This document shows, one piece after another, positions 1-7,616 of a DNA stretch of 39,713 nucleotides; positions within the stretch are counted from its first letter, which is position 1; every line of letters starts with the position of its first letter. Both the position numbers and the translations under genes were made by a program. Below the pieces are notes generated by a model, which saw only the letters and a program-made list of their open reading frames with translations, made no database searches and had not been told where the DNA came from. The stretch covers positions 1 through 39,713 of the forward strand of contig CACJFS010000010.1 in the NCBI GenBank assembly GCA_902592715.1, written 5' to 3'. Source of the DNA: an uncultured Pelagibacteraceae bacterium (GTDB taxonomy: Bacteria; Pseudomonadota; Alphaproteobacteria; Pelagibacterales; Pelagibacteraceae).

Positions 1-318
1 AATAAAGATTTATGGGTACTTCAAAGCACTTTTAAATACGGGGACAAACATACTGATAATTATAAAAATAAAAGAAAATATTATACTAATATATTAATCA
101 ATAAATTTAAAAAACTTACAGATATTAAAATAAACAAAATATACTTTACTCATATTCATGGGTGGAAATATTCATCTAATTCAAAAGCCATCAATGTTAA
201 AAGCTATTGGGATAAAAAGTGTGGTCTTGGAATTTGTGCAGATTGGTTTGGAGGACCAAGACTTGAGAATGGTTGGCTCAGTGCCAATGATTTATATGCT
301 AAAATAATTAAAATGTAG
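1..318 (+). CDS. C-terminal part of renalase-like FAD/NAD(P)-dependent oxidoreductase (5' truncated by window)
   Basis: An open frame runs from the first base to a TAG at 316-318, giving about 105 residues of a C-terminus. The end has the pattern seen in renalase-type FAD amine oxidoreductases: a Trp-Lys-Tyr stretch (HGWKY), then SYWD, then LGICADWFGGPRLENGWLSA, where the GDW/ADW...G..E.AWLSG-like segment closes the FAD site. The family oxidises small substrates with FAD in the cytoplasm; the substrate here cannot be told. The N-terminal dinucleotide-binding motif lies outside the window, so the family call rests on the C-terminal signature alone. A DUF4149 gene follows 28 bases later on the same strand. 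Confidence 0.6.
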   Translation, partial: NKDLWVLQSTFKYGDKHTDNYKNKRKYYTNILINKFKKLTDIKINKIYFTHIHGWKYSSNSKAINVKSYWDKKCGLGICADWFGGPRLENGWLSANDLYAKIIKM

Positions 319-346
319 TATAAAAATTTACTTAGTATTTAAAATT

Positions 347-736
347 ATGATTGAACAAATAAGCATTTACTTAACAGCAATGATTCTTGGAATAATGTTA
401 TTCTTCTCTTTTGTTATAGCACCTGTTGTGTTTACTACATTAGATGAGGAAAATGCGCGTAAATTTATAAGAAGAATATTTCCTTTTTATTACAATGTAA
501 ATCTTGGGATAAGTTTAATAGTTTTAGTAATATTTTTATTATTGAGTAAATTTGGAATAGATTTTTATCTAATTTTAGCAATTACACTTTTATTTGCTAC
601 TTCAAATTATTTATTAATGCCCTTGATCAATAAATACAGAGATGAAAAGAAAGATAAAAAATTTAAATATTCTCACCTTATGTCTGTAGTTATTAATTTT
701 ATTCAAATGATATTTTTAGTAATTTTACTAATTTAA
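347..736 (+). CDS. DUF4149 (TMEM205-like) small membrane protein
   Basis: A 129-residue protein with four predicted hydrophobic segments, at about residues 5-27, 48-67, 69-92 and 108-129. The first helix runs into FVIAPVVF followed by an acidic, Ala- and Arg-containing turn and IFPFYY, which is the arrangement typical of DUF4149 proteins. The function of the family is not known. The stop codon overlaps the ATG of the next gene (TAATG at 734-738), so the two are almost certainly translated from one message. No signal of transfer is seen. Confidence 0.7.
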   Translation: MIEQISIYLTAMILGIMLFFSFVIAPVVFTTLDEENARKFIRRIFPFYYNVNLGISLIVLVIFLLLSKFGIDFYLILAITLLFATSNYLLMPLINKYRDEKKDKKFKYSHLMSVVINFIQMIFLVILLI

Positions 737-1518
737 TGAACAGCTTATCTTCAAAAGAATTAGATCTATATTCTAATAAAATACTTGAAGATTACGATAC
801 AAAAAATCCTAGCCAGATATTTAAAGATAAAGTTAAAATAAGCAATGAGGATGCATTAGCAATCCAATCCAGAGTTGCTGATTTAAGAATAAAAAGAGGT
901 GAGAGTATTATCGGCTATAAAATAGGATGTGTTTCAAAAGATACTCAAAAAAAAATGGGCTTTACTCATCCTGCAAGTGGCTATCTATGGAAAAGCGAAC
1001 TTCATCAAACTGGAGTGGAACTTAATAAAAAGGATTATTCTAATCCTGCTATGGAGGCAGAATTTGGAATTATACTCAATAGAGACATTAATCCAGAATT
1101 AGTATCATTTGATTATATATTGGAATCAGTTCAATCAATTTATCCCTTAATTGAAATACATAATTTAGTTTTTAATGGAGATCCTCCAAATGGTGCTGAA
1201 CTTTTAGCAAATAATGCAATTCATGCTGGAGTTATTTTAGGTCCAGTAAACAAGGTTCCAAACAACAATGAAATAACGGATTTAAAACTAGTCTATGACA
1301 ATGACGTGGTTGATAAATGGATAGATAAAAAATGGCCTTTTGATATGCTTGGAGAAATAGAGTGGTTAGTAAAAGATAAAGCGAAAACAAAAAATATTTT
1401 GAAAAAAAATGATTTAATTTTAACAGGTGCTTACGGTTTTCCTGTTCCAATTAATGAAAAGAAACTGATAGAAGTTACTTCTTCAGCTTTTGGGAACGTA
1501 AACTCAACATTTATTTAA
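736..1518 (+). CDS. 2-keto-4-pentenoate hydratase / fumarylacetoacetate hydrolase-family enzyme
   Basis: A 260-residue protein of the usual length for the MhpD-like branch of the fumarylacetoacetate hydrolase fold. Recognisable features are the N-terminal helix with DALAIQ, the GYKIG segment near residue 60, the acidic metal-site region AMEAEFGI near residue 107, IEIHN near residue 138, and the C-terminal LTGAYGFPVPI. Relatives hydrate 2-hydroxy-dienoates or decarboxylate oxalocrotonate with a divalent metal in the degradation of aromatic or keto acids. No other meta-cleavage gene is nearby, so the substrate is open. It overlaps the upstream DUF4149 gene, and the dehydrogenase follows after 18 bases, which suggests an operon. 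Confidence 0.75.
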   Translation: MNSLSSKELDLYSNKILEDYDTKNPSQIFKDKVKISNEDALAIQSRVADLRIKRGESIIGYKIGCVSKDTQKKMGFTHPASGYLWKSELHQTGVELNKKDYSNPAMEAEFGIILNRDINPELVSFDYILESVQSIYPLIEIHNLVFNGDPPNGAELLANNAIHAGVILGPVNKVPNNNEITDLKLVYDNDVVDKWIDKKWPFDMLGEIEWLVKDKAKTKNILKKNDLILTGAYGFPVPINEKKLIEVTSSAFGNVNSTFI

Positions 1519-1536
1519 ATTACGAAAGGAAAAATC

Positions 1537-2550
1537 ATGGGCGATATCATAGCAATAGGGGTGATTGGCTTAGGGAATGCTGGTTCACCAATCTTAAACA
1601 ATTTACATAGATCAGAAAAGTATAAACTAGTAGCTTTCGATATTGACGAGAAAAAACTTAATGATGTTCCTGAAGATGTTATTAAAGCAAATTCCATCAA
1701 AGAACTTGCTACAAAATGTAGTGTAGTTTTAACATGTTTGCCTAAACCAGAGCATGTCCTAGAAGCAGTAGATGGCAAAGAAGGCTTATTACTTAACGCA
1801 CCACCAGGAATGGTTTGGATAGACACATCTACAACTGACTTTAAACAAACTCAAAAATTAGCAGAAAAAGCAAAAACATTTGATGTTTCAATGCTAGAGG
1901 CTACTCTAACAGGTGGCGTCAATGCCTTACAAAATAATAATATGGTTTGTTTAGCTGGAGGAGACAAAGAAATATTCGACAAATGGAAAGAGGTTTTACA
2001 AGATGCAATTGGTGAGGTTGTTGTTCTTTGTGGAGATATAGGGGCAGGGGCTATTGCAAAGGTTGCTTCAAACATGCTCGCATTTACTAATATGGTTGCA
2101 GCTTCTGAATGTATGATGATTGCTAAAAGAGCAGGATTAGATTTAGAGAATTTTTTTGATGCGATTAGAGTTTCTGCAGGAAATTCCTTTGCCTGGGAAA
2201 CAGTTGTGCCTCATATTTTTAACCAGAAATATGAAGCTGGATTTACAATGGATTTAGCATGTAAGGATATGAATTTAAGTTACTTACTTGGCCAACACTT
2301 AAATGTTCCACTAGATTTGCATATGGAAGTTAAGAAGAAGATGGATCAGGCTAGAGTTAAATATGGTGATAGTGAGGGATGTTATGTTTATCCACGTATT
2401 CTGGAAGATCAACTTGGTGAACCATTATCATTAAAAGGTTGGGATAATTGGGGTTATGATATTAATGTTGTGGATGGATCAATAGTTGTTAAACATAAAA
2501 ACAGACCTGTTTCGAAGCATCCTCAATATAATTCAGAAACTAAAGTGTAA
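1537..2550 (+). CDS. NAD(P)-binding dehydrogenase of the 3-hydroxyisobutyrate dehydrogenase (beta-hydroxyacid) family
   Basis: A 337-residue beta-hydroxyacid dehydrogenase. The N-terminal Rossmann motif GLGNAG lies at about residues 10-15, the substrate-binding stretch ATLTGGVNA at about 113-121, and the catalytic Lys is K175 in GAGAIAKVASN. These are the standard landmarks of the family, which oxidises 3-hydroxyisobutyrate, tartronate semialdehyde or related 3-hydroxyacids. It is longer than the usual 290-300 residues because of a C-terminal extension after residue 300. An AAAGGAAAA stretch upstream of the ATG may serve as ribosome-binding site. It follows the hydratase-like gene closely and may act on the same carbon source. 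Confidence 0.8.
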   Translation: MGDIIAIGVIGLGNAGSPILNNLHRSEKYKLVAFDIDEKKLNDVPEDVIKANSIKELATKCSVVLTCLPKPEHVLEAVDGKEGLLLNAPPGMVWIDTSTTDFKQTQKLAEKAKTFDVSMLEATLTGGVNALQNNNMVCLAGGDKEIFDKWKEVLQDAIGEVVVLCGDIGAGAIAKVASNMLAFTNMVAASECMMIAKRAGLDLENFFDAIRVSAGNSFAWETVVPHIFNQKYEAGFTMDLACKDMNLSYLLGQHLNVPLDLHMEVKKKMDQARVKYGDSEGCYVYPRILEDQLGEPLSLKGWDNWGYDINVVDGSIVVKHKNRPVSKHPQYNSETKV

Positions 2551-2619
2551 AAAATTGATAAAATTCACGTGCAATTCTCTTACACTGTAAGATAATATTA
2601 TGGTCAAATATAAATAAAT

Positions 2620-3297
2620 ATGAATAAATATATTATCGCTACGATTAAAGAATGGAATATAAATGAATATTATAGATCTGCTTATAAGAATCATAAGAAT
2701 TGGTATTTAGTAACTGATACAAAAAAATTAACAATTGCCTATTTAAAATCAATTAAACCAAAGTATATTTTTTTTCCACATTGGAGCAAAAAAGTTAATT
2801 CAAAAATTATTAAAAATTACGAATGTGTTTGCTTTCATGAAACCGATTTACCCTATGGTCGAGGCGGCAGCCCAATACAAAATTTAATTCTAAGAAATCA
2901 TAAAAAAACAGTTATTACCGCCCTTAAGATGACCGACGAGCTAGATGCAGGTCCAATATATCTTAAAAAAACATTAAAGCTTAATGGCAATGCACAACAA
3001 GTATATGAAAGAGCTTCAAAAAAGGTATTTAAAATGATTAACATAATTGTAAAAAAAAAAATTATGCCTATAGCTCAAAAAGGGAAGGTTGTTAAATTTA
3101 AAAGAAGGAAACCTAAGCAAAGTATTTTATCAAAAAAAACTAAATCACTAAGTGAATTATATAATCATATAAGAATGCTAGATGCTAAAACTTATCCAAC
3201 TGCCTTCATTAAGCATGGAAACTTAAGGATAGAGTTTAAAAAAGCTAAAATTAACAGTAAAAGTATTAATGCCAATGTATGTATTAAGATTAATTAA
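2620..3297 (+). CDS. Formyltransferase-family protein (sugar N-formyltransferase-like)
   Basis: A 225-residue protein with the formyl_trans_N core. The segment CFHETDLPYGRGGSPIQN (from about residue 78) corresponds to the NxH...LP..RG..P motif of methionyl-tRNA formyltransferases and sugar formyltransferases, and ELDAGPIY near residue 107 supplies the conserved Asp-x-Gly loop. The Asn of the NxH motif appears to be Cys here, which is unusual. It is too short to be a methionyl-tRNA formyltransferase (about 310 residues), so a sugar or amino-sugar N-formyltransferase using 10-formyl-THF is more likely. The PIG-L deacetylase gene starts 3 bases after its stop; a deacetylase followed by a formyltransferase would replace an acetyl group by a formyl group on an amino sugar. 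Confidence 0.65.
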   Translation: MNKYIIATIKEWNINEYYRSAYKNHKNWYLVTDTKKLTIAYLKSIKPKYIFFPHWSKKVNSKIIKNYECVCFHETDLPYGRGGSPIQNLILRNHKKTVITALKMTDELDAGPIYLKKTLKLNGNAQQVYERASKKVFKMINIIVKKKIMPIAQKGKVVKFKRRKPKQSILSKKTKSLSELYNHIRMLDAKTYPTAFIKHGNLRIEFKKAKINSKSINANVCIKIN

Positions 3298-3300
3298 AAA

Positions 3301-3999
3301 ATGATATCAAAATATAAAAAAATTTTGACTTTTTTTGCTCATCCAGATGACGAAACACTTGCCGCTGGAGCCACAATAAATAAACTCTCAAATATTGGAA
3401 GCGAAGTTTTCGTAGCCATTCCAGCAACAGGTGTTTATTCAAGAAACAATAAACAAAAAAAATCTTATAGTGACAAAAAATTATTAAGTTTACGCCAAGA
3501 TACTTTTAAAGCTCTTTCAATTATTGGTATTAAAAAATCCAACATAATTTTTGGTGATTTCAATGATAACGAGCTTGATAAGCAAACATTGTTAAAATTA
3601 ATTCACTGGATTGAAAAAATAATTAATAAAATAAAACCAGATGCAATTCTTACTCATCACCGATATTGCACAAATATTGATCATCAATATTGTCACGAGG
3701 CTTGCATAGTAGCAACAAGGCCATCAATCAATTCGCATATTCCAGTTTTTTGTGGTGAGGTACCTAGCAGCACTGGATATCTTAAACCAACTCAATGGGA
3801 GCCTAATTTTTATGTCAATGTATCTGAAGAAGATGTAAAAGCAAAAATTAACGCAATGCAAACATTCAAAGACGAGTCTCGTGCAGATCCACATCCTAGA
3901 TCACCAGAAGTAATAATGTCATTAGCTAAGGTTAGGGGATCAGAGTCAGGCTTTTTTTTTGCAGAGAGTTTTATGGTGCAAAAAATGTTTCAATATTAA
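3301..3999 (+). CDS. PIG-L (LmbE)-family N-acetyl-sugar deacetylase
   Basis: A 232-residue protein of normal size for the zinc-dependent PIG-L family. The diagnostic FFAHPDDETLAAG motif places H14, D16 and D17 at the metal site; later histidines in the THHRYCTNIDHQYCHEA region (about residues 118-134) complete it. Family members deacetylate N-acetylglucosaminyl conjugates. The gene is coupled to the formyltransferase before it, suggesting an amino-sugar modification module for surface glycan or a secondary metabolite. It is the last gene before the first of the tRNA-Leu-associated repeats. Confidence 0.8.
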   Translation: MISKYKKILTFFAHPDDETLAAGATINKLSNIGSEVFVAIPATGVYSRNNKQKKSYSDKKLLSLRQDTFKALSIIGIKKSNIIFGDFNDNELDKQTLLKLIHWIEKIINKIKPDAILTHHRYCTNIDHQYCHEACIVATRPSINSHIPVFCGEVPSSTGYLKPTQWEPNFYVNVSEEDVKAKINAMQTFKDESRADPHPRSPEVIMSLAKVRGSESGFFFAESFMVQKMFQY

Positions 4000-4013
4000 A
4001 TTAGGTTTATAAA

Positions 4014-4068
4014 CTTATAGGATTTTATAGGACAACTAGAACTAGACTTGCACGCAGAGAGATGAAAA
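4014..4068 (+). repeat. Orphan copy of the tRNA-Leu island end repeat (no tRNA fragment)
   Basis: This stretch matches the start of the three longer repeat copies at 5372, 8559 and 16182: a TATAGGATTTTATAGGACAA-like beginning, then the ACTAGAACTAGACT-type motif and GAGAGAT. It breaks off before the tRNA promoter and tRNA half. The serine hydrolase gene starts 15 bases later, and the next repeat copy starts just after that gene stops, so the hydrolase is flanked by direct repeats. I infer it is an old element end. Confidence 0.65.
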
Positions 4069-4082
4069 TGTAAGTTAGTATA

Positions 4083-5366
4083 GTGAAAAAAATATTACTA
4101 ATCATTACTTTAAGCTTATTAACTTCAAGCAATTCACATGCTGAGAGATTAAATTGGTTTTTTAGTAAGTGGCTTTCTGAAAACGGACATCATCAATATT
4201 TAAATGAGCAAGGATCTCACAATCTAAATATCAAAATAAAAAATAAAGCATTATCAGCTACTAATATTGCCTATCATTCAAACCCAAACAGAGATACGCT
4301 GATTTATTATTTATGGAAATATTCATATAGAGATAGAAGTCAACATTTAAAAGAGTTTAAACCGACAAATAGTTCCTACGATTTTAAGTTCAACTTAATT
4401 GAAGATAAATTTGTAAAAAAGCAAATGAAAACCAAAGCTATCCTTAGTTATTTATATTATCAAGATGGTGAAGTATTAATTGACGAACTTTCTCCTAAAG
4501 AAATGCTGGGAGAGTTTTTGAATAATGAAACAAAATTTTATTCAATGTCAATGGGTAAGTCAGTAACTTCTTATTTAGTAGGTCACGCAATATGTGAAGG
4601 TTATATTGATGGAGTTGATGCTAGAGTAAATGACTGGCCTATAATAAAAGATTCTCTTTATCATGATCAAAAATTAATTAATTTTTTAAATATGAACACT
4701 GGTGATCAAAAATATATCGACGAGTTTGAGGATGGTACTAGTAAATTAGGCCCATATGAAGACGCAGATATTGCAACAACCATGCGCTCTTACTTTAACA
4801 ACGAAAATACAAAAAAATCTAAGGAAAGATACAATTACAATGGATTTGTCACTCAGTTAATTTTAAACTATATGAAATTTAAAATTGGTGAAGATTATGA
4901 CAAATTTTATAGCAGAGTTTTCAACGATAAAATAAAGATCAAAAATAGCATTCGTTATGGCTACACTAGTTTAAATGAAAATTGGGGAAATGGACATCCT
5001 AACATAATGGCAACGAGATTTGACTATCTTAGAATAGCAAAAGCTATACTGGATGATTATCAGAATGATACTTGTGTTGGAAAATATTTAAAAGAAATTT
5101 ATAAAAGAAGAATACCAAAAGGAAGCAAAGAAAAAGAAGAGCCCTTATTTAATCGTACAAAATCATACGGGGGTCAATTTCATATGGATTTTCCAGGATT
5201 AAAAGACAAAATTATATTTGGTATGGGCGGCTATGGTGGGAATATGATTTTAATTGATGTAGAAAATTCAAGAATATTGGTTGTTAATTCACTCCATTAT
5301 AATAATAAAAAATATAAATATAATCACAAAAAGCTACTACACGATCCATTTAAAAAAGGCAGATAA
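4083..5366 (+). CDS. Secreted serine hydrolase, class C beta-lactamase / penicillin-binding-like fold
   Basis: A 427-residue protein starting with GTG. It has an N-terminal signal peptide (positively charged KK, hydrophobic core, then SNSHA before the mature protein), so it acts outside the inner membrane. The SxxK nucleophile motif is S156-M-G-K159 in a MSMGKSVTS context, typical of serine beta-lactamase-like hydrolases and EstB-type esterases. A YNYNG stretch at about residues 250-254 sits where the Tyr general base is expected, and a glycine-rich GMGGYGGN near the C-terminus fits the third active-site strand. Substrate is unknown; esterase, amidase or peptidase are all possible. It is flanked on both sides by the island end repeat, which suggests it is cargo of an older insertion. 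Confidence 0.75.
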   Translation: MKKILLIITLSLLTSSNSHAERLNWFFSKWLSENGHHQYLNEQGSHNLNIKIKNKALSATNIAYHSNPNRDTLIYYLWKYSYRDRSQHLKEFKPTNSSYDFKFNLIEDKFVKKQMKTKAILSYLYYQDGEVLIDELSPKEMLGEFLNNETKFYSMSMGKSVTSYLVGHAICEGYIDGVDARVNDWPIIKDSLYHDQKLINFLNMNTGDQKYIDEFEDGTSKLGPYEDADIATTMRSYFNNENTKKSKERYNYNGFVTQLILNYMKFKIGEDYDKFYSRVFNDKIKIKNSIRYGYTSLNENWGNGHPNIMATRFDYLRIAKAILDDYQNDTCVGKYLKEIYKRRIPKGSKEKEEPLFNRTKSYGGQFHMDFPGLKDKIIFGMGGYGGNMILIDVENSRILVVNSLHYNNKKYKYNHKKLLHDPFKKGR

Positions 5367-5371
5367 AAAAT

Positions 5372-5494
5372 TATAGGATTTTGTGGGATAACTTGCGCGA
5401 GACTTGCACACAGAGAGATAAAATAAAAAAAATTTACTTATTCATCTTGTTCAATTATAAATATTAGCATAAATACTCATGAAATTCATTAATG
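5372..5494 (+). repeat. Island end repeat, copy A (arm motifs plus duplicated tRNA-Leu promoter)
   Basis: About 120 bases that closely match the region upstream of the intact tRNA-Leu at 16182-16302. The first part carries the AGACT-type motifs (GCGAGACTTGCACACAGAG); the second part holds the tRNA promoter with TTGTTC and TAAATA boxes 17 bases apart, unchanged relative to the intact locus. From the AGATAAAAT stretch onward only a handful of bases differ. It leads straight into a truncated tRNA-Leu. Confidence 0.85.
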
Positions 5495-5533
5495 CCCTCG
5501 TGGTGAAATTGGTAGACACAAAGGACTTAAAAA
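5495..5533 (+). pseudogene. Truncated tRNA-Leu(UAA), 5' half only (copy A)
   Basis: The first 39 bases are identical to the intact tRNA-Leu at 16303 (acceptor 5' strand, D arm, 5' anticodon strand and loop) and then diverge right after the anticodon loop As. No 3' half follows. It is the leftmost of three copies and probably marks the left junction of the Zorya-carrying element. It cannot make a functional tRNA. Confidence 0.9.
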
Positions 5534-5556
5534 ACATAGGTTAGAGATATTTTATA

Positions 5557-5581
5557 GTCTCACACAGTCTCATACAGTCTT
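5557..5581 (+). repeat. Three AGTCT boxes at 10-base spacing, probable recombinase arm sites
   Basis: AGTCT occurs at 5557, 5567 and 5577, separated by CACAC and CATAC. The exact 10-base period places the boxes on the same DNA face. The reverse complement AGACT recurs in the end repeats at 4014, 5372, 5658, 8559 and 16182. Arm-type binding sites of tyrosine recombinases have this look, but binding is inferred. Confidence 0.55.
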
Positions 5582-5657
5582 AAATTCCATTAAAACCTAT
5601 ACTTTAAAAAAACCTTTAATTATTTTTATTGAAAAATATGAATAATAAATTCTCTCA

Positions 5658-5692
5658 AACTAGAACTAGACTAGAACCTGGGCAGACAAGAT
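5658..5692 (+). repeat. Internal copy of the arm motif just before zorA
   Basis: The motif ACTAGAACTAGACTAGAA followed by CCTG is repeated exactly at the right end of this element (from about 8578). It lies 15 bases upstream of the zorA-like start, so the three defence genes are flanked by direct repeats at both sides. It may be a second recombinase site, a former element edge, or an operator for the cargo. Confidence 0.6.
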
Positions 5693-5706
5693 AATATACT
5701 TTATTT

Positions 5707-6918
5707 ATGAATTGGATGGGATTTTGGAGAGCGCTTACAGATACCACTGAGATAACAGTTATAGTAGCTGTAATAGTATTTGTATTCACATACTCAATCT
5801 TTACTTATTTTTCTACAGACGCTGACAAAGCTCTTAGGTATGCTAGATTTACACCTTCATTACTAGTTTCGATTGGTATATTTGGAACATTCCTAGGAAT
5901 ATTTTTTGCACTAGTTGATTTTAATGTAAATAGAGTAGACGAAAGTATTCCAGAGCTTTTATCAGGATTAAAAGTTGCTTTTGGAACAAGTATAGTTGGA
6001 TTATTTTTAAGTTTAGCCTTTAGAGCAATAATTTTATACAAACCCAAAAAAATTAAATCTACTGAAGAGGCTGATGTAAAAGATCTTTTAGCAAAGATGA
6101 CTGAGGTAAAAGATGCAATTTCTGCTGATAATGAAAGCTCAGTAATTACACAATTACAAAAACTAAGAAGTGAAACTATTGATAGTTTAAAGGAAATGCA
6201 AAAATCTTTCTCAGAATTTGCAGCTGAAATGTCTCAAAATAACGTCAATGCATTAATAGAAGCTGTTCAAAAGGTTATGGAAGATTTTAATGCTAAAATA
6301 AATGATCAACTTGGTGAAAGTTTTAAAGAATTAAGTTCATCTGTTCAAAACCTTGTGGAATGGCAAAATAATTACAAGACACATGTTGAGACTTTGAATG
6401 ATCAGTTACAAACAGCTATATCAGGCATTACAAGTTCTCAAGAGTCACTTAAACAGATTTCAGAAAATATGGAGAGCCTCCCTAAATCAACTGAAGCATT
6501 AAAAGATATTATGACAACAGTACAAGGACAAATTGATAATTTGAACAATCAATTAGATGCTTTTGCACAAATGAAAGATAAAGCAGTTGATGCGATGCCA
6601 ACAATTGAGAAAAATTTAAATGAAATGACCGAAAGTTTATCAAATTCTGTATCTAGTATAGAAAATATGTCTACAGAAATAAGAGATAGCGTTAAACAAT
6701 CTATTAAAGAGACAAACGATATGCTTATTAATCAAATCAAAGGATTAGACGAACAAATGCAAAAGGAAGTGACCAAAATTGTAGAAATTATGGGATCAAA
6801 TTTAGCATCATTGTCTGAAAAATTTGTTAGCGATTATTCTCCATTAACTAACCAACTTGTGAATTTAGTCAATTCTCTAGGAAGTGTTAAGAAAAAAACA
6901 AACAAAAAACCTGAATGA
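5707..6918 (+). CDS. zorA: ZorA-like MotA/TolQ/ExbB-family motor protein with long coiled-coil tail (Zorya type II-like)
   Basis: A 403-residue protein. Three hydrophobic segments lie at about residues 15-35, 50-75 and 88-112; the second contains GIFGTFLGIFFAL and the third is preceded by LLSGLKVAFGTSIVGL, the pair of signatures of the MotA/TolQ/ExbB proton-channel fold. After residue 125 there is a long, Leu/Ile-periodic, Gln- and Ser-rich helical tail to about residue 390, as in ZorA, whose tail projects into the cytoplasm. Its stop codon overlaps the ATG of the MotB-like partner (ATGA at 6915-6918). The gene begins 170 bases downstream of a duplicated tRNA-Leu promoter. In Zorya systems ZorA and ZorB form a proton-driven inner-membrane motor that senses phage attack. 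A different ExbB-type pump is conceivable, but the neighbours argue for Zorya. Confidence 0.75.
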   Translation: MNWMGFWRALTDTTEITVIVAVIVFVFTYSIFTYFSTDADKALRYARFTPSLLVSIGIFGTFLGIFFALVDFNVNRVDESIPELLSGLKVAFGTSIVGLFLSLAFRAIILYKPKKIKSTEEADVKDLLAKMTEVKDAISADNESSVITQLQKLRSETIDSLKEMQKSFSEFAAEMSQNNVNALIEAVQKVMEDFNAKINDQLGESFKELSSSVQNLVEWQNNYKTHVETLNDQLQTAISGITSSQESLKQISENMESLPKSTEALKDIMTTVQGQIDNLNNQLDAFAQMKDKAVDAMPTIEKNLNEMTESLSNSVSSIENMSTEIRDSVKQSIKETNDMLINQIKGLDEQMQKEVTKIVEIMGSNLASLSEKFVSDYSPLTNQLVNLVNSLGSVKKKTNKKPE

Positions 6919-7616
6919 AATTAAAAACATTATTTCAACAACAAGATGATCAAGACGACCAGTGGATATCTATTGCCGACATGATGGCTGGATTGATGAT
7001 TGTTTTTTTATTCATAGCAATTGTAAATCTTAAAGACCAAATTGATAAATTGAGAAGTTTTGAGATATTACAAGATAGAATTTATAATGAGCTTTATGAT
7101 GAATTCGAAGATGATTTAAAAAAATGGGTAGCTGAAATCGATAAAGAAACGCTAACAATCTCTTTTAGGGAGCCAAAAATTCAGTTTTCTACTGGTTCCT
7201 CAGAAGTTAAAAGTGAATTTAAAAATATTTTAAACAATTTTTATCCAAGATATCTAAATGTTTTATGGGACTTTAGAGAGGATATTGAAGAACTAAGAAT
7301 AGAGGGTCATACTTCTTCAAGATGGCAAAAAGCTTTAACTATTGATGAGGCATATATTAAAAACATGGGTCTATCACAAGACCGCTCGAAAAATGTTTTG
7401 ATATATATTCTTGAACTTAATTTAGGAACTAACAAGAATTGGGCTAAAGAGAAGATTGTGGCTAACGGCATGTCATTCAGCAAATTGTTATTAAAAGAAA
7501 ATGGAGATGAGGATGCAATTAGATCCCAAAGAACAGAGTTTAGGGTGAAAGTTGATAGTGCTTATATAATTGAAAGACTTAGAAAAGTTTTTCAAGAAAG
7601 AAAAAATGAAACTTAA
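6915..7616 (+). CDS. zorB: ZorB-like MotB/OmpA-family stator protein
   Basis: A 233-residue protein with a single N-terminal membrane helix at about residues 19-39, preceded by DQWISIADMMAGLMIVF, where the Asp in ADMMAGLM is in the position of the proton-carrying Asp of MotB and ZorB. The C-terminal half is OmpA-like and peptidoglycan-binding in character: a beta strand before FSTGSSEVK, then RIEGHTSS, LSQDRSKNVL and RSQRTEFRV, the usual order of that domain. It would anchor the ZorA motor to the cell wall in the periplasm. It overlaps ZorA by four bases and the HNH gene by eleven, so the three genes are translationally coupled. Size fits known ZorB proteins. Confidence 0.8.
   Translation: MKLKTLFQQQDDQDDQWISIADMMAGLMIVFLFIAIVNLKDQIDKLRSFEILQDRIYNELYDEFEDDLKKWVAEIDKETLTISFREPKIQFSTGSSEVKSEFKNILNNFYPRYLNVLWDFREDIEELRIEGHTSSRWQKALTIDEAYIKNMGLSQDRSKNVLIYILELNLGTNKNWAKEKIVANGMSFSKLLLKENGDEDAIRSQRTEFRVKVDSAYIIERLRKVFQERKNET

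Noticed and set aside
2578..2592. Palindrome TCTTACA-C-TGTAAGA after the dehydrogenase gene
   Set aside because: The stem is short with a one-base centre and no T tract follows; it could be an operator, but nothing else supports it.
5540..5700. Short repeats between tRNA fragment A and the zorA-like gene considered as a CRISPR array
   Set aside because: Units are only 5-10 bases with no spacers and no cas genes are nearby; phased protein-binding sites fit better.
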